Shown: positions 52,942 to 62,265, numbered from the stretch's first letter. The stretch: 64,000 nt of DNA from Aquabacterium parvum (GCF_001447195.1 NZ_LFRI01000144.1:62001-126000), one strand, 5' to 3'. Notes: generated from the sequence alone by a model not told the origin. Numbers and translations: made by a program.

Positions 52942-53343
52942 TCAGGCCGCACCGATCGTGCTGGCGAGTTCGCCGCAGTACGCGATGAGGTCTTCCAGCT
53001 CACTCGATTTGTCGAAGACCCGGTCCGCATCCAGCGCCAGGCAACGCTGGCGGATGGCGTCGGTGGCGTAGTTGGTGAGCACCACCTTGTGCACGTGCGG
53101 GGCGTGGCGCCGCGCGGTGACCAGCACGTTCAGGCCGATGCCCGATTTCAGGAACACGTCCACGATCATCAGGTCACAACCCGACGGGTGGTTGTGGATC
53201 CAGGTGGTGGCGCTTTCTTCGTCGGCGGCCGTCCCCACGACCTGAAGCGGCAACACCTGCTCCAGGGTGTCGATCAGGTTGTGCAGGATGATGGGGCTGT
53301 CTTCGACGATGAAACAGCGCAGTGGTGGGGGTGTGCTGGGCAT
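52942..53343 (-). CDS. Stand-alone response regulator receiver protein
   Basis: 133 residues, one receiver domain only: E14-D15 acidic pair (FIVEDSPII), phospho-acceptor D62 (LMIVDVFLKSGIGLNVL), T90 (VVLTNYAT) and K112 (FDKSSE). No output domain. It may act as a phosphate sink or a protein-interaction switch for the neighbouring kinase. It converges with the LuxR-type gene with a 21-base gap. The near-palindrome at 53378-53396 lies 35 bases upstream of its start. Confidence 0.88.
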   Translation of the reverse strand: MPSTPPPLRCFIVEDSPIILHNLIDTLEQVLPLQVVGTAADEESATTWIHNHPSGCDLMIVDVFLKSGIGLNVLVTARRHAPHVHKVVLTNYATDAIRQRCLALDADRVFDKSSELEDLIAYCGELASTIGAA

Positions 53344-53370
53344 GTTACCGATTGAATCGGAAACGCAGGC

Positions 53371-53402
53371 GCGCGCGTGTAGGACTTGTCCGACACGCGC
53401 GC
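53371..53402. promoter_or_regulatory. Near-palindrome B inside a long hairpin upstream of the receiver gene
   Basis: TGTAGGACTTGTCCGACAC (53378-53396) forms the core of a 32-base inverted repeat: 10-bp arms GCGCGCGTGT / ACACGCGCGC (53371-53380 with 53393-53402) and a GGAC-TT-GTCC centre. It could be both a regulator site for the receiver gene and a terminator-like end of the BON transcript; a T-run is missing, so an operator is preferred. Confidence 0.5.
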
Positions 53403-53455
53403 CGTGCGAGCCACCCGATTTCACCGGGTGGCAACTGGGAGGGGTGATCAGGCGA

Positions 53456-53773
53456 TCAACCGCGCACTTCCAGCGAGTTCTTGACGGAGCGCACGCCCTT
53501 GACTTGCTGAGCCAGTTCCTGAGCGCGGGTCTTCTCGGCGCTGGACTTGGCAAAACCCGAGAGGATGACCTCGCCGCCCAGTGTCTCGACGCTGATGGCT
53601 GTCGCGTCCACGGACTTGTCTTCCACGAACCTGGCCTTGACCTTGGCGGTGATGGTGGCGTCGTCGATGTATTCACCGACCGTTGATTGCTCGCGGGAGA
53701 CAGCGCAGCCCGGCAGCGAGGTCAGCGATGCGGCAGCGGCCACGGCGGCAATGAGCATTCGGTTGAGTTGCAT
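53456..53773 (-). CDS. BON-domain lipoprotein
   Basis: 105 residues from the ATG at 53773. N-terminal lipoprotein signal with lipobox LPGC at about 19-22, then one BON domain (IDDATITAKVKARFVEDKSVDATAISVETLGGEVILSGFAKSSAEKTRAQELAQQVKGVRSVKN). BON proteins of the OsmY type are induced by osmotic or envelope stress and act in the periplasm. The upstream gap holds motif copy C (53885-53905). Confidence 0.88.
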   Translation of the reverse strand: MQLNRMLIAAVAAAASLTSLPGCAVSREQSTVGEYIDDATITAKVKARFVEDKSVDATAISVETLGGEVILSGFAKSSAEKTRAQELAQQVKGVRSVKNSLEVRG

Positions 53774-53861
53774 GTCATTTCTCCTTGATGCCCTGTGGGG
53801 CTTGCGTGAAGGGGCTGGCTGCCCCGGTGGAGAAATGGTGCTTGCGCTGCCGTCGGCAACT

Positions 53862-53905
53862 TGTCGGACTGGCGCGTGTTGCCGTGTAGGACAAGGCCCC
53901 GACAA
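53862..53905. promoter_or_regulatory. Half-sites C upstream of the BON gene
   Basis: TGTCGGAC (53862-53869) and TGTAGGAC (53885-53892) are the two half-sites of motif B; CCGACA at 53899-53904 adds a third partial one in inverted order. They lie 89-132 bases before the BON start. A regulator site is likely but the arrangement differs from A and B. Confidence 0.4.
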
Positions 53906-53929
53906 GGCCTGATTTGCTCGCGAGTGGGC

Positions 53930-55126
53930 TCAGCGTCGGCGCGCGATCAAGCGCCAGCCTGCCAATCGAGCCTTGACGTGGTGGGTGACGGCGTTCGTCA
54001 TCCCCATGCAGGGGTGCTCGACCAGGTGAAAGGCCGCCCATGCCAGGGCGATGAGCACGGGGGTCAAGGCCGTGAGCCACCCCCAGTGTTGGGCGACCGT
54101 GAGCGTTGCGGCCTGATCCGATCCGATCAGGAAATGCACCGAGCCCCACAAGATCAGGCCGTGCAGCAGGTAGATGCCGTAGGCCAGGTCCCCGAGTGCG
54201 CGCGAGGTGCGCGAAACCAGGGCGCCGAACAGCGTGTTGCCAGCAGCGACCAGCGTGAAGGCGATGGCGAGCGCCAACATCGGCCGCCACTCGCGGACCT
54301 GGTGCGTGGCAAGCAATGCCACGGCCAGCGCAACCCCCGCGCCCACCGACCCCATGCGACTGCGGGCCAGTTGTTGGACCCAGGCTTGCTGGCTGACCCA
54401 GGCCGACAGGCCCCCGATGGCGAACGCCCGGAGCATCCACGCGTCCTTGTGGTGGGCCCAGATGGCCCACGCAGCCAGGAATGTCGCTGCCGCCATCCAC
54501 CAGCGGGCGTCACGCCTGAGCAGCAAGGCCAGGGTGGGCAGCAGCAGGTAGAACATCCACTCCAGCGGCAGCGACCATGTCACACCCGAGGTCATCAGGT
54601 TGGTTTGTTCGACGCCGTTGAGATCGGCTGCACCGCCGATGGTGAAGAACAACCAGTGCAGCAAAGCCCGAGCGAGCGCCTGCGGGCTGGTTTGCAAGGT
54701 CCAGTCGGTGAGCGCGCCGCACAGGGTCACCACCCCAAGCACTGCGATCAGGTAGAGCGGCGTCAGCCTCATCACACGAGAGACATAAAGCCGTGTCCAG
54801 TCGATCGCTTGGCCTCGCTTGTCGAGCAACTTCCCGACGAAGAGGAAGGCGGTGATCATGAAGAACAGCGACACGCTGGCCTGCCCCAACTGGTTGAACA
54901 GGTTGGTGGACGGGGCCTCCCATCGCCCGGTTCTCAGGTAGCCGTGCCAGATGACGCCGTGGTGCAGGAACACCGCCAAGGCCAGGTGGCCCCGAAGCCC
55001 GTCGATGCTGGCGTTTCGGCCTGGCTGGGCGGGTTCAGGCGTGCGCCACAACTTGCCCAGGACCCAGATGCTGAGCCAGGCCAGCAAGCAGGGCCCGATC
55101 ACCCAGGCCGGGTGCTGCTCGCTCAT
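53930..55126 (-). CDS. Acyltransferase family 3 membrane protein
   Basis: 398 residues with about ten predicted helices. It carries the acyltransferase-3 start ([25 protein letters not shown] with the His pair), [20 protein letters not shown] and [13 protein letters not shown]. Such proteins O-acylate surface glycans or peptides at the inner membrane. Its ATG overlaps the lysS stop (ATGA), so it is translated with lysS, an unusual but simple arrangement. Target unknown. Confidence 0.87.
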   Translation of the reverse strand: MSEQHPAWVIGPCLLAWLSIWVLGKLWRTPEPAQPGRNASIDGLRGHLALAVFLHHGVIWHGYLRTGRWEAPSTNLFNQLGQASVSLFFMITAFLFVGKLLDKRGQAIDWTRLYVSRVMRLTPLYLIAVLGVVTLCGALTDWTLQTSPQALARALLHWLFFTIGGAADLNGVEQTNLMTSGVTWSLPLEWMFYLLLPTLALLLRRDARWWMAAATFLAAWAIWAHHKDAWMLRAFAIGGLSAWVSQQAWVQQLARSRMGSVGAGVALAVALLATHQVREWRPMLALAIAFTLVAAGNTLFGALVSRTSRALGDLAYGIYLLHGLILWGSVHFLIGSDQAATLTVAQHWGWLTALTPVLIALAWAAFHLVEHPCMGMTNAVTHHVKARLAGWRLIARRR

Positions 55127-56661
55127 TCGCGGCGCAGGGCCGGGAACAGGATGACGTCGCGGATGTTGGGCGCGTCGGTCAGCAGCATCATCAGGCGGTC
55201 GATGCCGATGCCGCAGCCGCCGGTCGGGGGCAGGCCGTACTCGAGCGCGCGGATGTAGTCGGCGTCGAAGTACATGGCTTCTTCGTCGCCGGCGTCCTTG
55301 GCACTGGCTTGCGCGGCGAAGCGGGCGGCCTGCTCTTCGGGGTCGTTCAGCTCGGAAAAGCCATTGCCGTACTCGCGGCCGGTGATGAACAGCTCGAAGC
55401 GCTCGGTGATGCCGGGGTTGGCGTCGGAGGCGCGCGCCAGCGGGCTGACTTCAACGGGGTAGTCGATGATGAAGGTCGGCTGCCAGAGCTTTTCTTCCAC
55501 CGCCGCTTCGAACAGGCCGAATTGCAGCTCGGCCAGGCTCCAGCGGGCTGGCGGCTCTTCGCCCAGTTGCTTGAGCTTGGCGTGCAGCACGGCGGCGTCA
55601 TCGGCCTCGGCCGGTGTCAGGCCGGCGTGCTTGACCAGCGAGTCGCGCACCGTCAGGCGCTCGAAGGGAGATTCGAGATCGACGTCCTTGCCGCCGTAAG
55701 TGAGCTTGGCCGTGCCGACGGCGGCCATCGCCGCGTGGCGCAGGATGCTCTCGGTGAAGTCCATCAGGTCGCGGTGGTTCCACCAGGCCGCGTAGAACTC
55801 CATCATCGTGAACTCGGGGTTGTGCCTGACTGACACGCCCTCGTTGCGGAAGTTGCGGTTGATTTCGAACACGCGCTCGAAGCCGCCGACCACCAGGCGC
55901 TTGAGGTAGAGCTCAGGCGCGATGCGCAGGAACATCTCCTGGTCGAGCGCGTTGTGGTGGGTGGTGAAGGGCTTGGCGTTGGCGCCGCCAGGGATGGGGT
56001 GCATCATGGGCGTTTCGACTTCCAGGAAGCCGTTGTCGACCATGAAGGCGCGGATGGAGGCGATGGCCTTGCTGCGGGCGATGAAGCGCGAGCGCGAGTG
56101 CTCGTCGACGATCAGGTCGACGTAGCGCTGGCGGTACTTCTGCTCCTGGTCGGTCATGCCGTGGAACTTGTCGGGCAACGGGCGCAGGGCCTTGGTCAGC
56201 AGGCGGATGCCGGTGACCTTGATGGAGAGCTCGCCCGTCTTGGTCTTGAACAGCGTGCCTTCGGCGCCCAGGATGTCGCCCAGGTCCCAGTGCTTGAAGG
56301 CGTTCAGGGTTTCAGCGCCGACGTTGTCGAGCGTGACGTAGACCTGGATGCGGCCGGTGGCGTCCTGCAGGGTGCCAAAGCAGGCCTTGCCCATGACGCG
56401 CTTGAGCATCAGGCGACCACCGACGATGGCCTTGACCGCCTGGGCTTCGAGGGCCTCGGGCTCGGTGCCGTCGTGGGCGGCGTGCAGGGCTGCAGCGCGG
56501 TCGGCGGGCTTGAAGTCGTTGGGGAAAGCCACGCCCTGGGCCCGGATGGCGGCCAGTTTCTCGCGGCGCTCGGCCACCAGTTTGTTGGTGTCGACCTGAG
56601 GCTCGGTGGAAACGGCGTCGGGGTTGGCGCCGGCTTGGGCGGGGTGTTGGGGCGTGGTCAT
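55123..56661 (-). CDS. lysS: Lysyl-tRNA synthetase (class II)
   Basis: 512 residues from the ATG at 56661. N-terminal OB-fold anticodon-binding domain ([27 protein letters not shown]), class II motif 1 ([22 protein letters not shown]), motif 2 ([26 protein letters not shown]) and motif 3 ([16 protein letters not shown]). It charges tRNA-Lys. TACAAT on the minus strand at 56727-56732, 65 bases upstream, may be its -10. Confidence 0.97.
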   Translation of the reverse strand: MTTPQHPAQAGANPDAVSTEPQVDTNKLVAERREKLAAIRAQGVAFPNDFKPADRAAALHAAHDGTEPEALEAQAVKAIVGGRLMLKRVMGKACFGTLQDATGRIQVYVTLDNVGAETLNAFKHWDLGDILGAEGTLFKTKTGELSIKVTGIRLLTKALRPLPDKFHGMTDQEQKYRQRYVDLIVDEHSRSRFIARSKAIASIRAFMVDNGFLEVETPMMHPIPGGANAKPFTTHHNALDQEMFLRIAPELYLKRLVVGGFERVFEINRNFRNEGVSVRHNPEFTMMEFYAAWWNHRDLMDFTESILRHAAMAAVGTAKLTYGGKDVDLESPFERLTVRDSLVKHAGLTPAEADDAAVLHAKLKQLGEEPPARWSLAELQFGLFEAAVEEKLWQPTFIIDYPVEVSPLARASDANPGITERFELFITGREYGNGFSELNDPEEQAARFAAQASAKDAGDEEAMYFDADYIRALEYGLPPTGGCGIGIDRLMMLLTDAPNIRDVILFPALRRE

Positions 56662-56788
56662 GTGCTGGCTCGGGTGGGGGGCGCTGCCGAAAACCGGTGT
56701 CACCGGTCTCGCGCCCCGAACCCGCTATTGTACGAACTTGCCGTCCCCTCGGGGCGGGGCCCGGCTGGTGCTCGCGCGGCAGGGCTGA

Positions 56789-57448
56789 TCACGCCGACGC
56801 GCAACCTGTGCGCAGGTCCATTTCGTGGGTCCAGGCCGAGGGGCCCTGGTCGTGCAGCAGCCAGCATGCCTGGGCGATGGCATCTGGGTGGGTGTCGCCG
56901 GCGAGTGGGGAATCCATCACCACGTGCGCCACATGCACACGCTGCGGCCCGAAGGCGCGGGCCATGGACTGGCTGAGCGCGCGCAGGCCCGCGCTGGCCA
57001 CCGCCTGGCTGGCGCTGAAGGCGCTGGGGTCAAGGCGTCGCACGGCCTGCGCGTCGGTGACGCCAGCGTGGTGCCCGAGGTAGATCAGCGTGCCGTGTCG
57101 CTGGGGGCGCATCGCACGGATCGCCGCTTGCCCGACACGCAGGCCGGCCAGGCAATGGCTGGCCCAAGCGGCCTGCCAGGCCGAGGCCGGGGTGTGCAGC
57201 GCGGATCCGCCTGGCGCGGGGTCGCCTGCGAAGACCACGAGGCTGAGCGGTCGCCCGGGTGGGCGGCGCGTGGCGAGCAGGGCATCGGGGTCGGGCACGT
57301 GTGCGTCGTGGTGTTCGAAGGCCATGCCTCGGGCCTGGGCTTGGTCTCGCAGCAAGTCGGCCAGGGCCAGGGCGCCAGGTGGGGCGAACAGGCAGACGCG
57401 GCCGTGGGCAGGGGCATCAGCGGGTGCGGTGTGGGGTGGGCTCGGCAT
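56789..57448 (-). CDS. SDR-fold protein without catalytic residues
   Basis: 219 residues. The C-terminal half matches the SDR fold (ALSQSMARAFGPQRVHVAHVVMDS, C-terminal WTHEMDLR) and the downstream-strand neighbour at 57451, with which it shares the HVAHVV and WTHE(M/I)DLR segments. The glycine-rich cofactor loop is not visible, and the catalytic Tyr and Lys are replaced (Q and S by alignment with the neighbour). It lies two bases after the neighbour's stop. It may be a pseudo-enzyme subunit; function unknown. Confidence 0.6.
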   Translation of the reverse strand: MPSPPHTAPADAPAHGRVCLFAPPGALALADLLRDQAQARGMAFEHHDAHVPDPDALLATRRPPGRPLSLVVFAGDPAPGGSALHTPASAWQAAWASHCLAGLRVGQAAIRAMRPQRHGTLIYLGHHAGVTDAQAVRRLDPSAFSASQAVASAGLRALSQSMARAFGPQRVHVAHVVMDSPLAGDTHPDAIAQACWLLHDQGPSAWTHEMDLRTGCASA

Positions 57449-57450
57449 GG

Positions 57451-58236
57451 TCAGAACGGCTCCTGATGGGGGCGCAGGTCGATTTCATGGGTCCAGGCCC
57501 CCGGGGGCTGTTGGTGGAGGGCCCAGTAGCTGCGGGCCACTTCTTGAGGTGCCAGGCGCCCATCGCGCTTGAGCAACCAGCTGAGCAGGGCACCGAGGCC
57601 GAAGAAGGCTTGCCGTGCCCGATCGCCCTTGACCACGCCGTCGATGACGACGTGCGCCACGTGCACACCCTGAGGTGCGAGCTCGTGTGCCAGGCAGGCG
57701 GTGAAGGCCCTGAGCGAGGCCTTGGCAGAGGCGAAGGCGGCAAACAGCGGTTTGCCCCGCATGGAGGCGGAGGCCCCGGTCACCAGGATGCTGCCCCGAC
57801 CCCTGCGCACCATGCGTTGGCCGGCGGCCTGGGCGCACAAGATGCCGGCCAGCGCTGTCACGCGCCAATTGCCTTCGAAAAAGCGCGTCGAGGTGCTCAG
57901 AAGGAGGCGCGGCATGTTGAGGTAAGCGGCGTTGAAGGCCACGAACTCGGGCACGTGTCCGGAGGCGTCGATGGCTGCGAACAGCGCATCGATGGCGTGC
58001 GGCTCGGCGAGGTCGCAAGCGTGCACGTGTGCGACCCCACCGGCTTGCCGGATGGCTTCGGCCAGCGCCTCCAGCTTGGTGGGGGTTCGACCCACCAGGA
58101 AGACGGGCAGGCCTTGTTGGGCGCAGTGCAAGGCGGTGGCGCCGCCGATGCCGGCGATGCCGCCGATGCCGGCGATGACGATGACGATGACGATGGCGCA
58201 GGGCCTGGGCGAGTCAAGGGGGTGGGCTGGGCTCAT
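57451..58236 (-). CDS. Atypical short-chain dehydrogenase/reductase
   Basis: 261 residues. The SDR fold is clear (FLVGRTPTKLEALAEAIRQAGG, CDLAEPHAIDALF, ILVTGASASMRG, FAAFASAKASLRAF, QGVHVAHVVIDG), but the catalytic YxxxK reads FASAK, with Phe for Tyr, which I recall as a trait of a Burkholderiales subgroup. The cofactor loop is built from tandem repeats: IAGIGG twice, preceded by IV three times. It starts an operon of two with the pseudo-enzyme at 56789. Substrate unknown. Confidence 0.75.
   Translation of the reverse strand: MSPAHPLDSPRPCAIVIVIVIAGIGGIAGIGGATALHCAQQGLPVFLVGRTPTKLEALAEAIRQAGGVAHVHACDLAEPHAIDALFAAIDASGHVPEFVAFNAAYLNMPRLLLSTSTRFFEGNWRVTALAGILCAQAAGQRMVRRGRGSILVTGASASMRGKPLFAAFASAKASLRAFTACLAHELAPQGVHVAHVVIDGVVKGDRARQAFFGLGALLSWLLKRDGRLAPQEVARSYWALHQQPPGAWTHEIDLRPHQEPF
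58141..58194 (-). repeat. In-frame tandem repeats in the SDR cofactor loop
   Basis: Two perfect 18-base units GCCGCCGATGCCGGCGAT (58141-58158 and 58159-58176) followed by three perfect GACGAT units (58177-58194), all in frame on the minus strand; they encode the doubled IAGIGG and tripled IV stretches at residues about 15-32. Confidence 0.9.
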
Positions 58237-58340
58237 GGGCGAACTGTAGTGAGCCGGACCCCGCCTGACGAACGATCATTGCTTGAGCACCGTGAAGGCG
58301 ATGTTGAGCATGCGGCGGGTGGCCGGGTTGCCGTGTGCGC

Positions 58341-58346
58341 GACAAT
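58341..58346 (+). promoter_or_regulatory. Possible -10 element of the flippase-like gene
   Basis: GACAAT (five of six) ends seven bases before the ATG at 58354. No -35 is recognised. Confidence 0.3.
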
Positions 58347-58353
58347 CCCGGCC

Positions 58354-59721
58354 ATGCCGACTTCGCCTCCTTCTCGCCCCCCTGTTGCCGACTCGCGTTC
58401 GGCTGCCCTCAGGGGTTGGGTGCAGTCCCAGGTGGCGGCGGTGCCCCGGGCGGCGCTGGGCAACCTCGTCGCCAAGCTGGCCATCGTCGGATTGGGTCTG
58501 GCCATCACCGTGATGGTGGCGCGCATGGGGCCGAAAGTGCAGGGCGCGTTCGCCTTGTTCGTGGCGGTCGAATCGGCCTTGCTGACGCTGTTCTCCGGGC
58601 TCGGCCTGTGGCTGGCTCGGCAGGTGTCTCGGCAGGTGGCGGGTCAGGCGTGGCCGGCCCTGCCCATGTTGCTCGGTGTGTTGCGGGCGGCGGTGTTGTT
58701 GGGTGTGTTGGCGGCTGTGGGGCTGCTGGCCGCGTCGTGGCATGCGCAGACGCTGCCTTATTCGCAGTTGTGGCTGCTCGCCTTGGGTGCGCCCTTTTTG
58801 CTGCTGGTGCCGACGGCCACCGGGCTTTGGTTGGGGGAGGGGCGCATGTGGCCCATCAACCTCGCGCAGGTGGCGGCCCCGGCGCTCGTGCTGGCTGGAT
58901 TGCTGGGCGCAGGTTGGTTGACCACCGACTACGTGGGTCGGGCCCCGGTGGTGGTGATGGTGTTGATTGCGTGGGTCAGCGGCAAGGCCGTCGTCGCCCT
59001 GCTGACGGCCCTGGCCGCTTTGCGCCACGCCAGCCAGCGCGACGATGCCTGGCAGGGGCGTTGGCAGGCATCGCCGAGTTGGCGTGAGGAGTGGCGCTTT
59101 GTCGCGACCATCGGGGTCACCAACGTCATCAGCCTGTTGAATTACCGCGCGTCCTTGTTCCTGGTGGAGCGTTTCCATGGCCTGGAAGCCGTGGGCACCT
59201 ACTCGGTGGCCGTGACGGTGGCGGAGTTGCTGTGGTTGTTGTCCTCGTCGGTGACGGTGTCGCTGTATGCGCGCATCGGACACCCCGAGCGCGCGGTCGC
59301 TGCGGCCACCACGGTGCAGGCGGTGCGCATCAATGTGCTGGCCACCCTGGCAGCAGCACCAGTGCTGCTGCTGGGGGCCTGGTGGGCGGTGCCATGGGCC
59401 TTGGGTGAGCCTTACCGGGCGTCGCTGTGGCCCCTGTTCGCGCTGTTGCCGGGGGTGGCGGCCTACGCAGCGGCCTCGAGCTTGTCGGCCTTCTACACCA
59501 ACCACCTGGGGCGGCCTCACCTGTCGGGGATGATCGCTGCGCTGTCCTTGCTGCTCAGCGTGGGCCTGGGCCTGTGGTGGGTGCCCATGTGGGGGGCGAT
59601 CGGTGCGGCGGCGGCGTCCAGCCTGGGCTACATCGGGGCCATCGGCGTGGCCTACACCGTGTTCCTGAAGCAGGCCGGCCTGCCGCTGCGAGCAATGTGG
59701 GCCCGCAACACAGCTGCCTGA
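58354..59721 (+). CDS. Polysaccharide flippase-like membrane protein (MATE/MVF superfamily)
   Basis: 455 residues from the ATG at 58354, about 12-14 predicted helices, with the Wzx-type N-terminus (LGNLVAKLAIVGLGLAITVMVARMGPKVQGAFALFVAVESALL) and a central NVISLLNYRASLFLVERFHGLEAVGTYSVAV segment typical of the polysaccharide transport family. It probably moves a lipid-linked glycan across the inner membrane. No glycosyltransferases are next to it; it stands alone between SDR and hydrolase genes. Confidence 0.82.
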   Translation: MPTSPPSRPPVADSRSAALRGWVQSQVAAVPRAALGNLVAKLAIVGLGLAITVMVARMGPKVQGAFALFVAVESALLTLFSGLGLWLARQVSRQVAGQAWPALPMLLGVLRAAVLLGVLAAVGLLAASWHAQTLPYSQLWLLALGAPFLLLVPTATGLWLGEGRMWPINLAQVAAPALVLAGLLGAGWLTTDYVGRAPVVVMVLIAWVSGKAVVALLTALAALRHASQRDDAWQGRWQASPSWREEWRFVATIGVTNVISLLNYRASLFLVERFHGLEAVGTYSVAVTVAELLWLLSSSVTVSLYARIGHPERAVAAATTVQAVRINVLATLAAAPVLLLGAWWAVPWALGEPYRASLWPLFALLPGVAAYAAASSLSAFYTNHLGRPHLSGMIAALSLLLSVGLGLWWVPMWGAIGAAAASSLGYIGAIGVAYTVFLKQAGLPLRAMWARNTAA

Positions 59722-59773
59722 GTGGCGGCCCCAGCGTGCAAGCGCTGCGTTGGGTGTGCTTGCCTCACACAGA

Positions 59774-60709
59774 TCAACCGCAGGCGGCGGTCTGGAGGGG
59801 AGCGGTCTGTCGGTGCCGTTGCGCCATGTCTGCCACCACCTGCGCGACCTCCTCAGGCCGACTCAAGGGCGCCCAGTGCGTCGCGTCGACCTCGCTGCGG
59901 CTGGGCTGCTGGCTCCAATCGGCACAGCCCTCGAACACCCTCGGGGGCAGGAAAGGGTCGCGCGTGGCGATCAGGGTGTGAACCGGTATCGGCGTGCGCT
60001 GCACGGGTTGTGGCCGCAGCACCTGCTGGAACAGGTTGGCCCGGTAGATGCCCAGGTAGCGCACGGCATCGCCCTCGACACCGGGGTGCACCGGCAGCCG
60101 AACGCCTTCCAGCCTCGCGACCATCTGCCGGAAGGTCCACAGGCCCAGCCCGGAGCGCCACATCAGCGTGGGCAGCACCGGCATGGCAAAAAAGCCCATC
60201 AGGCCGTTGCTCACCAGCATCTGGTGGAGCACCTGTGCGAGCCGGCTGGGGGTGGGCCGAGACAGGCGTTGCCGCACCCAGTGCCCAACCTGGTTGAGGC
60301 TGGGGGCCATCGTCGTGAAGCTGGCGATGCGGGTGGCGCTGCGCGCATCGAACAGCGCGTCCCAACCGCACAGCCCGCCCCAGTCGTGGCCCGCGAGGTG
60401 AACCTTCTGTCCCGGGCTGAGCTGGTCGATGACGGCAAACAGGTCGTCGATGAGTGGGCCATAGCGATAGTGCTGTGTCCCTTGCAAGGGCGTCGAGTGC
60501 CCGCAGCCGCGCATGTCGTAGGCGATCACGAAGTGGTCTTTTGACAGGCGCTGCGCCACGCCTTCCCACAGCAGGGCGCGGTCCGGGAAGCCGTGCAGCA
60601 GCACGATGGTTTCTCGCGGGGCGGCGGCGCTGGGCCGCTGGCCCCAGGTGTGCACCGCCAGCGCGACGCCGGCGAGCGTGGTCACCGTGGTGGTGTGATG
60701 CTGGCTCAT
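59774..60709 (-). CDS. Alpha/beta hydrolase, haloalkane dehalogenase / epoxide hydrolase-like
   Basis: 311 residues from the ATG at 60709. HGFPDRALLWEGV holds the oxyanion region, and the nucleophile elbow is GHDWGGLCGW with an Asp, as in epoxide hydrolases and dehalogenases; the late DATHWAPLSRPEEV has the catalytic His. The ATG overlaps the stop of the DUF2306 gene by four bases (ATGA), and both follow a LysR gene, so a three-gene unit is likely. Substrate unknown. Confidence 0.85.
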   Translation of the reverse strand: MSQHHTTTVTTLAGVALAVHTWGQRPSAAAPRETIVLLHGFPDRALLWEGVAQRLSKDHFVIAYDMRGCGHSTPLQGTQHYRYGPLIDDLFAVIDQLSPGQKVHLAGHDWGGLCGWDALFDARSATRIASFTTMAPSLNQVGHWVRQRLSRPTPSRLAQVLHQMLVSNGLMGFFAMPVLPTLMWRSGLGLWTFRQMVARLEGVRLPVHPGVEGDAVRYLGIYRANLFQQVLRPQPVQRTPIPVHTLIATRDPFLPPRVFEGCADWSQQPSRSEVDATHWAPLSRPEEVAQVVADMAQRHRQTAPLQTAACG

Positions 60710-62265
60710 GCGTGCTCCCGGGTGGCTTGACCGAGCACCGCGTGCAGCATCGCCACAAAGAGCAGGCCCGATCCACCTGCGGTCGCCAGCAGGTGCACGT
60801 GACCGCCTTCGACGTAGCCGGTGGGCCAGCTCACCGAGCTCAGCGCCCACAGGTTGAAGGCGGCCAGCGCGGGTGCAGGCAGCAGGCTCATCAGCAGGAC
60901 CAGGCTTTCGCGTTGCGGGCCCACCGAGCCGGCCGACACGCGCATGGCGTGCACCAGGGCCAGGCCCAGCAGCAAGCTGCCCTCGACCGCGTAGAAGGTG
61001 CCACCGGTGAACCAGGCCTTGTCGGGTGCCAGGCCGATTCGCCAGCCCACCACCAGGCAGATGCCGGCGGCCAGCAGGGAGCCCGCCACCACCGTGGCCG
61101 TGCCCAGGCTCCAGCCTGAGGCCGCGTTCACCGACGTGGTTCGGAGTCCGCTGATCAATTGACCCAGACCCGTCAGCAAGGCCGCCCCCAGGGCGATGGC
61201 GAATGCGGCCCCCAGGCCCGGTGTGGCCGACCAGGCGAGTGCTTCGCGGGCCACCAGCGCAGGCGTCATCAGGCCGCTGGCCCCAGGCAGGCTGGCCAGA
61301 CCAATCTGCTCGAAGCCGCCGCCCCAGGCCAGGGTCACGACCGCCGTGGCGGCTGCGGCCAGCGCCCACCACAAGGGCGTGGCGAGCAGGAACAGGCGTG
61401 CAGCTGCTTCGGCCATGGGCGACGCGGCGCGGCGGCGCACCTGGGCTTGTCGGTTGGCCCAGATCAGGCCCAGGCCGATCAGCAGGCACTGCGGCAGCAT
61501 GAAGCCCAGCGTCACCAGGTTCAGCGTTTCCTGGTCGATGTGCGGCCAGGCCCAGGCGGTGAACACCCAGTTCAGGCGCAGCATGGGCGCCACCAGCAGG
61601 CAGGCGAAGGACAGGGCCATCCAGCCCATGTGCTCGTGGATGCGACGTTGACGCAGCGCTCGGATGGCCAGTGCGATGGACGCGATGGCGCCGAAGCCGA
61701 AGATCCACAGCGCGACAAAGCCGGTGAGGTGGGTGTAGAGGTGCTGGGGTGGCGTCAGGCCCAGGTAGATCAGCGACAGCAGCACCGACACCGGCGCGGT
61801 CAGCACGTACAGGCCCCCGATGAGCCGGTGCACCTTCATGTGCTCGCGCCGCAGCCAGGGCCAGAACTGCAGGCCACCAAAGAGCATGCAGAACACACCC
61901 AGGAAGATGTGGCTGGTCAGCAGCAGCTGGTTGATTTGGGGCATCTGCCCCAGGTAGAGCCCGTGCTCGGGCAGCTTCGAATCCAGGAATCGGCGCTCGT
62001 CGGTGGCCGCCGTCAGGCCAGCCAGCTCCGGGCTGAACGCCTTGACCTGCGAGGGGTCACCGCTCTCGCGCAGGTCCTCGAGTTGCTCGGTCGTGTACGC
62101 GCGACTGGGGTCGGCCTGCAAGGTCGGCAGGTAGCGGTGCCAGCCTTCGTTGAGGGCGATCCACCCGGTCAGCGCCATGGTCAGCGCGATCAGCAGGATG
62201 TAGGCCGTGGCCCAGGGGCCGGTGCCCGGTCGGGCGCGAGGAGTCTGCAAGGTGTCGGAAGCCAT
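60706..62265 (-). CDS. DUF2306 membrane protein
   Basis: 519 residues from the ATG at 62265 (a GTG at 62280 is possible). About 12 predicted helices. The N-terminal half has the DUF2306 pattern with conserved histidines (LLLTSHIFLGVFCMLFGGLQFWPWLRREHMKVHRLIGGLYVLTAPVSV, shown as two runs LLLTSHIFLGVFCMLFGG and REHMKVHRLIGG), the C-terminal half further helices. Heme or quinone binding is possible because of the histidines but not shown. It lies between lysR and a hydrolase. Confidence 0.75.
   Translation of the reverse strand: MASDTLQTPRARPGTGPWATAYILLIALTMALTGWIALNEGWHRYLPTLQADPSRAYTTEQLEDLRESGDPSQVKAFSPELAGLTAATDERRFLDSKLPEHGLYLGQMPQINQLLLTSHIFLGVFCMLFGGLQFWPWLRREHMKVHRLIGGLYVLTAPVSVLLSLIYLGLTPPQHLYTHLTGFVALWIFGFGAIASIALAIRALRQRRIHEHMGWMALSFACLLVAPMLRLNWVFTAWAWPHIDQETLNLVTLGFMLPQCLLIGLGLIWANRQAQVRRRAASPMAEAAARLFLLATPLWWALAAAATAVVTLAWGGGFEQIGLASLPGASGLMTPALVAREALAWSATPGLGAAFAIALGAALLTGLGQLISGLRTTSVNAASGWSLGTATVVAGSLLAAGICLVVGWRIGLAPDKAWFTGGTFYAVEGSLLLGLALVHAMRVSAGSVGPQRESLVLLMSLLPAPALAAFNLWALSSVSWPTGYVEGGHVHLLATAGGSGLLFVAMLHAVLGQATREHA

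Noticed and set aside
57259-58353. Long N-terminal extension of the flippase frame
   Set aside because: Runs antisense through both SDR genes; the ATG at 58354 gives the normal family start.
60710-61708. N-terminal extension of the alpha/beta hydrolase frame
   Set aside because: It is a shadow of the DUF2306 gene; the ATG at 60709 with ATGA overlap is the natural start.
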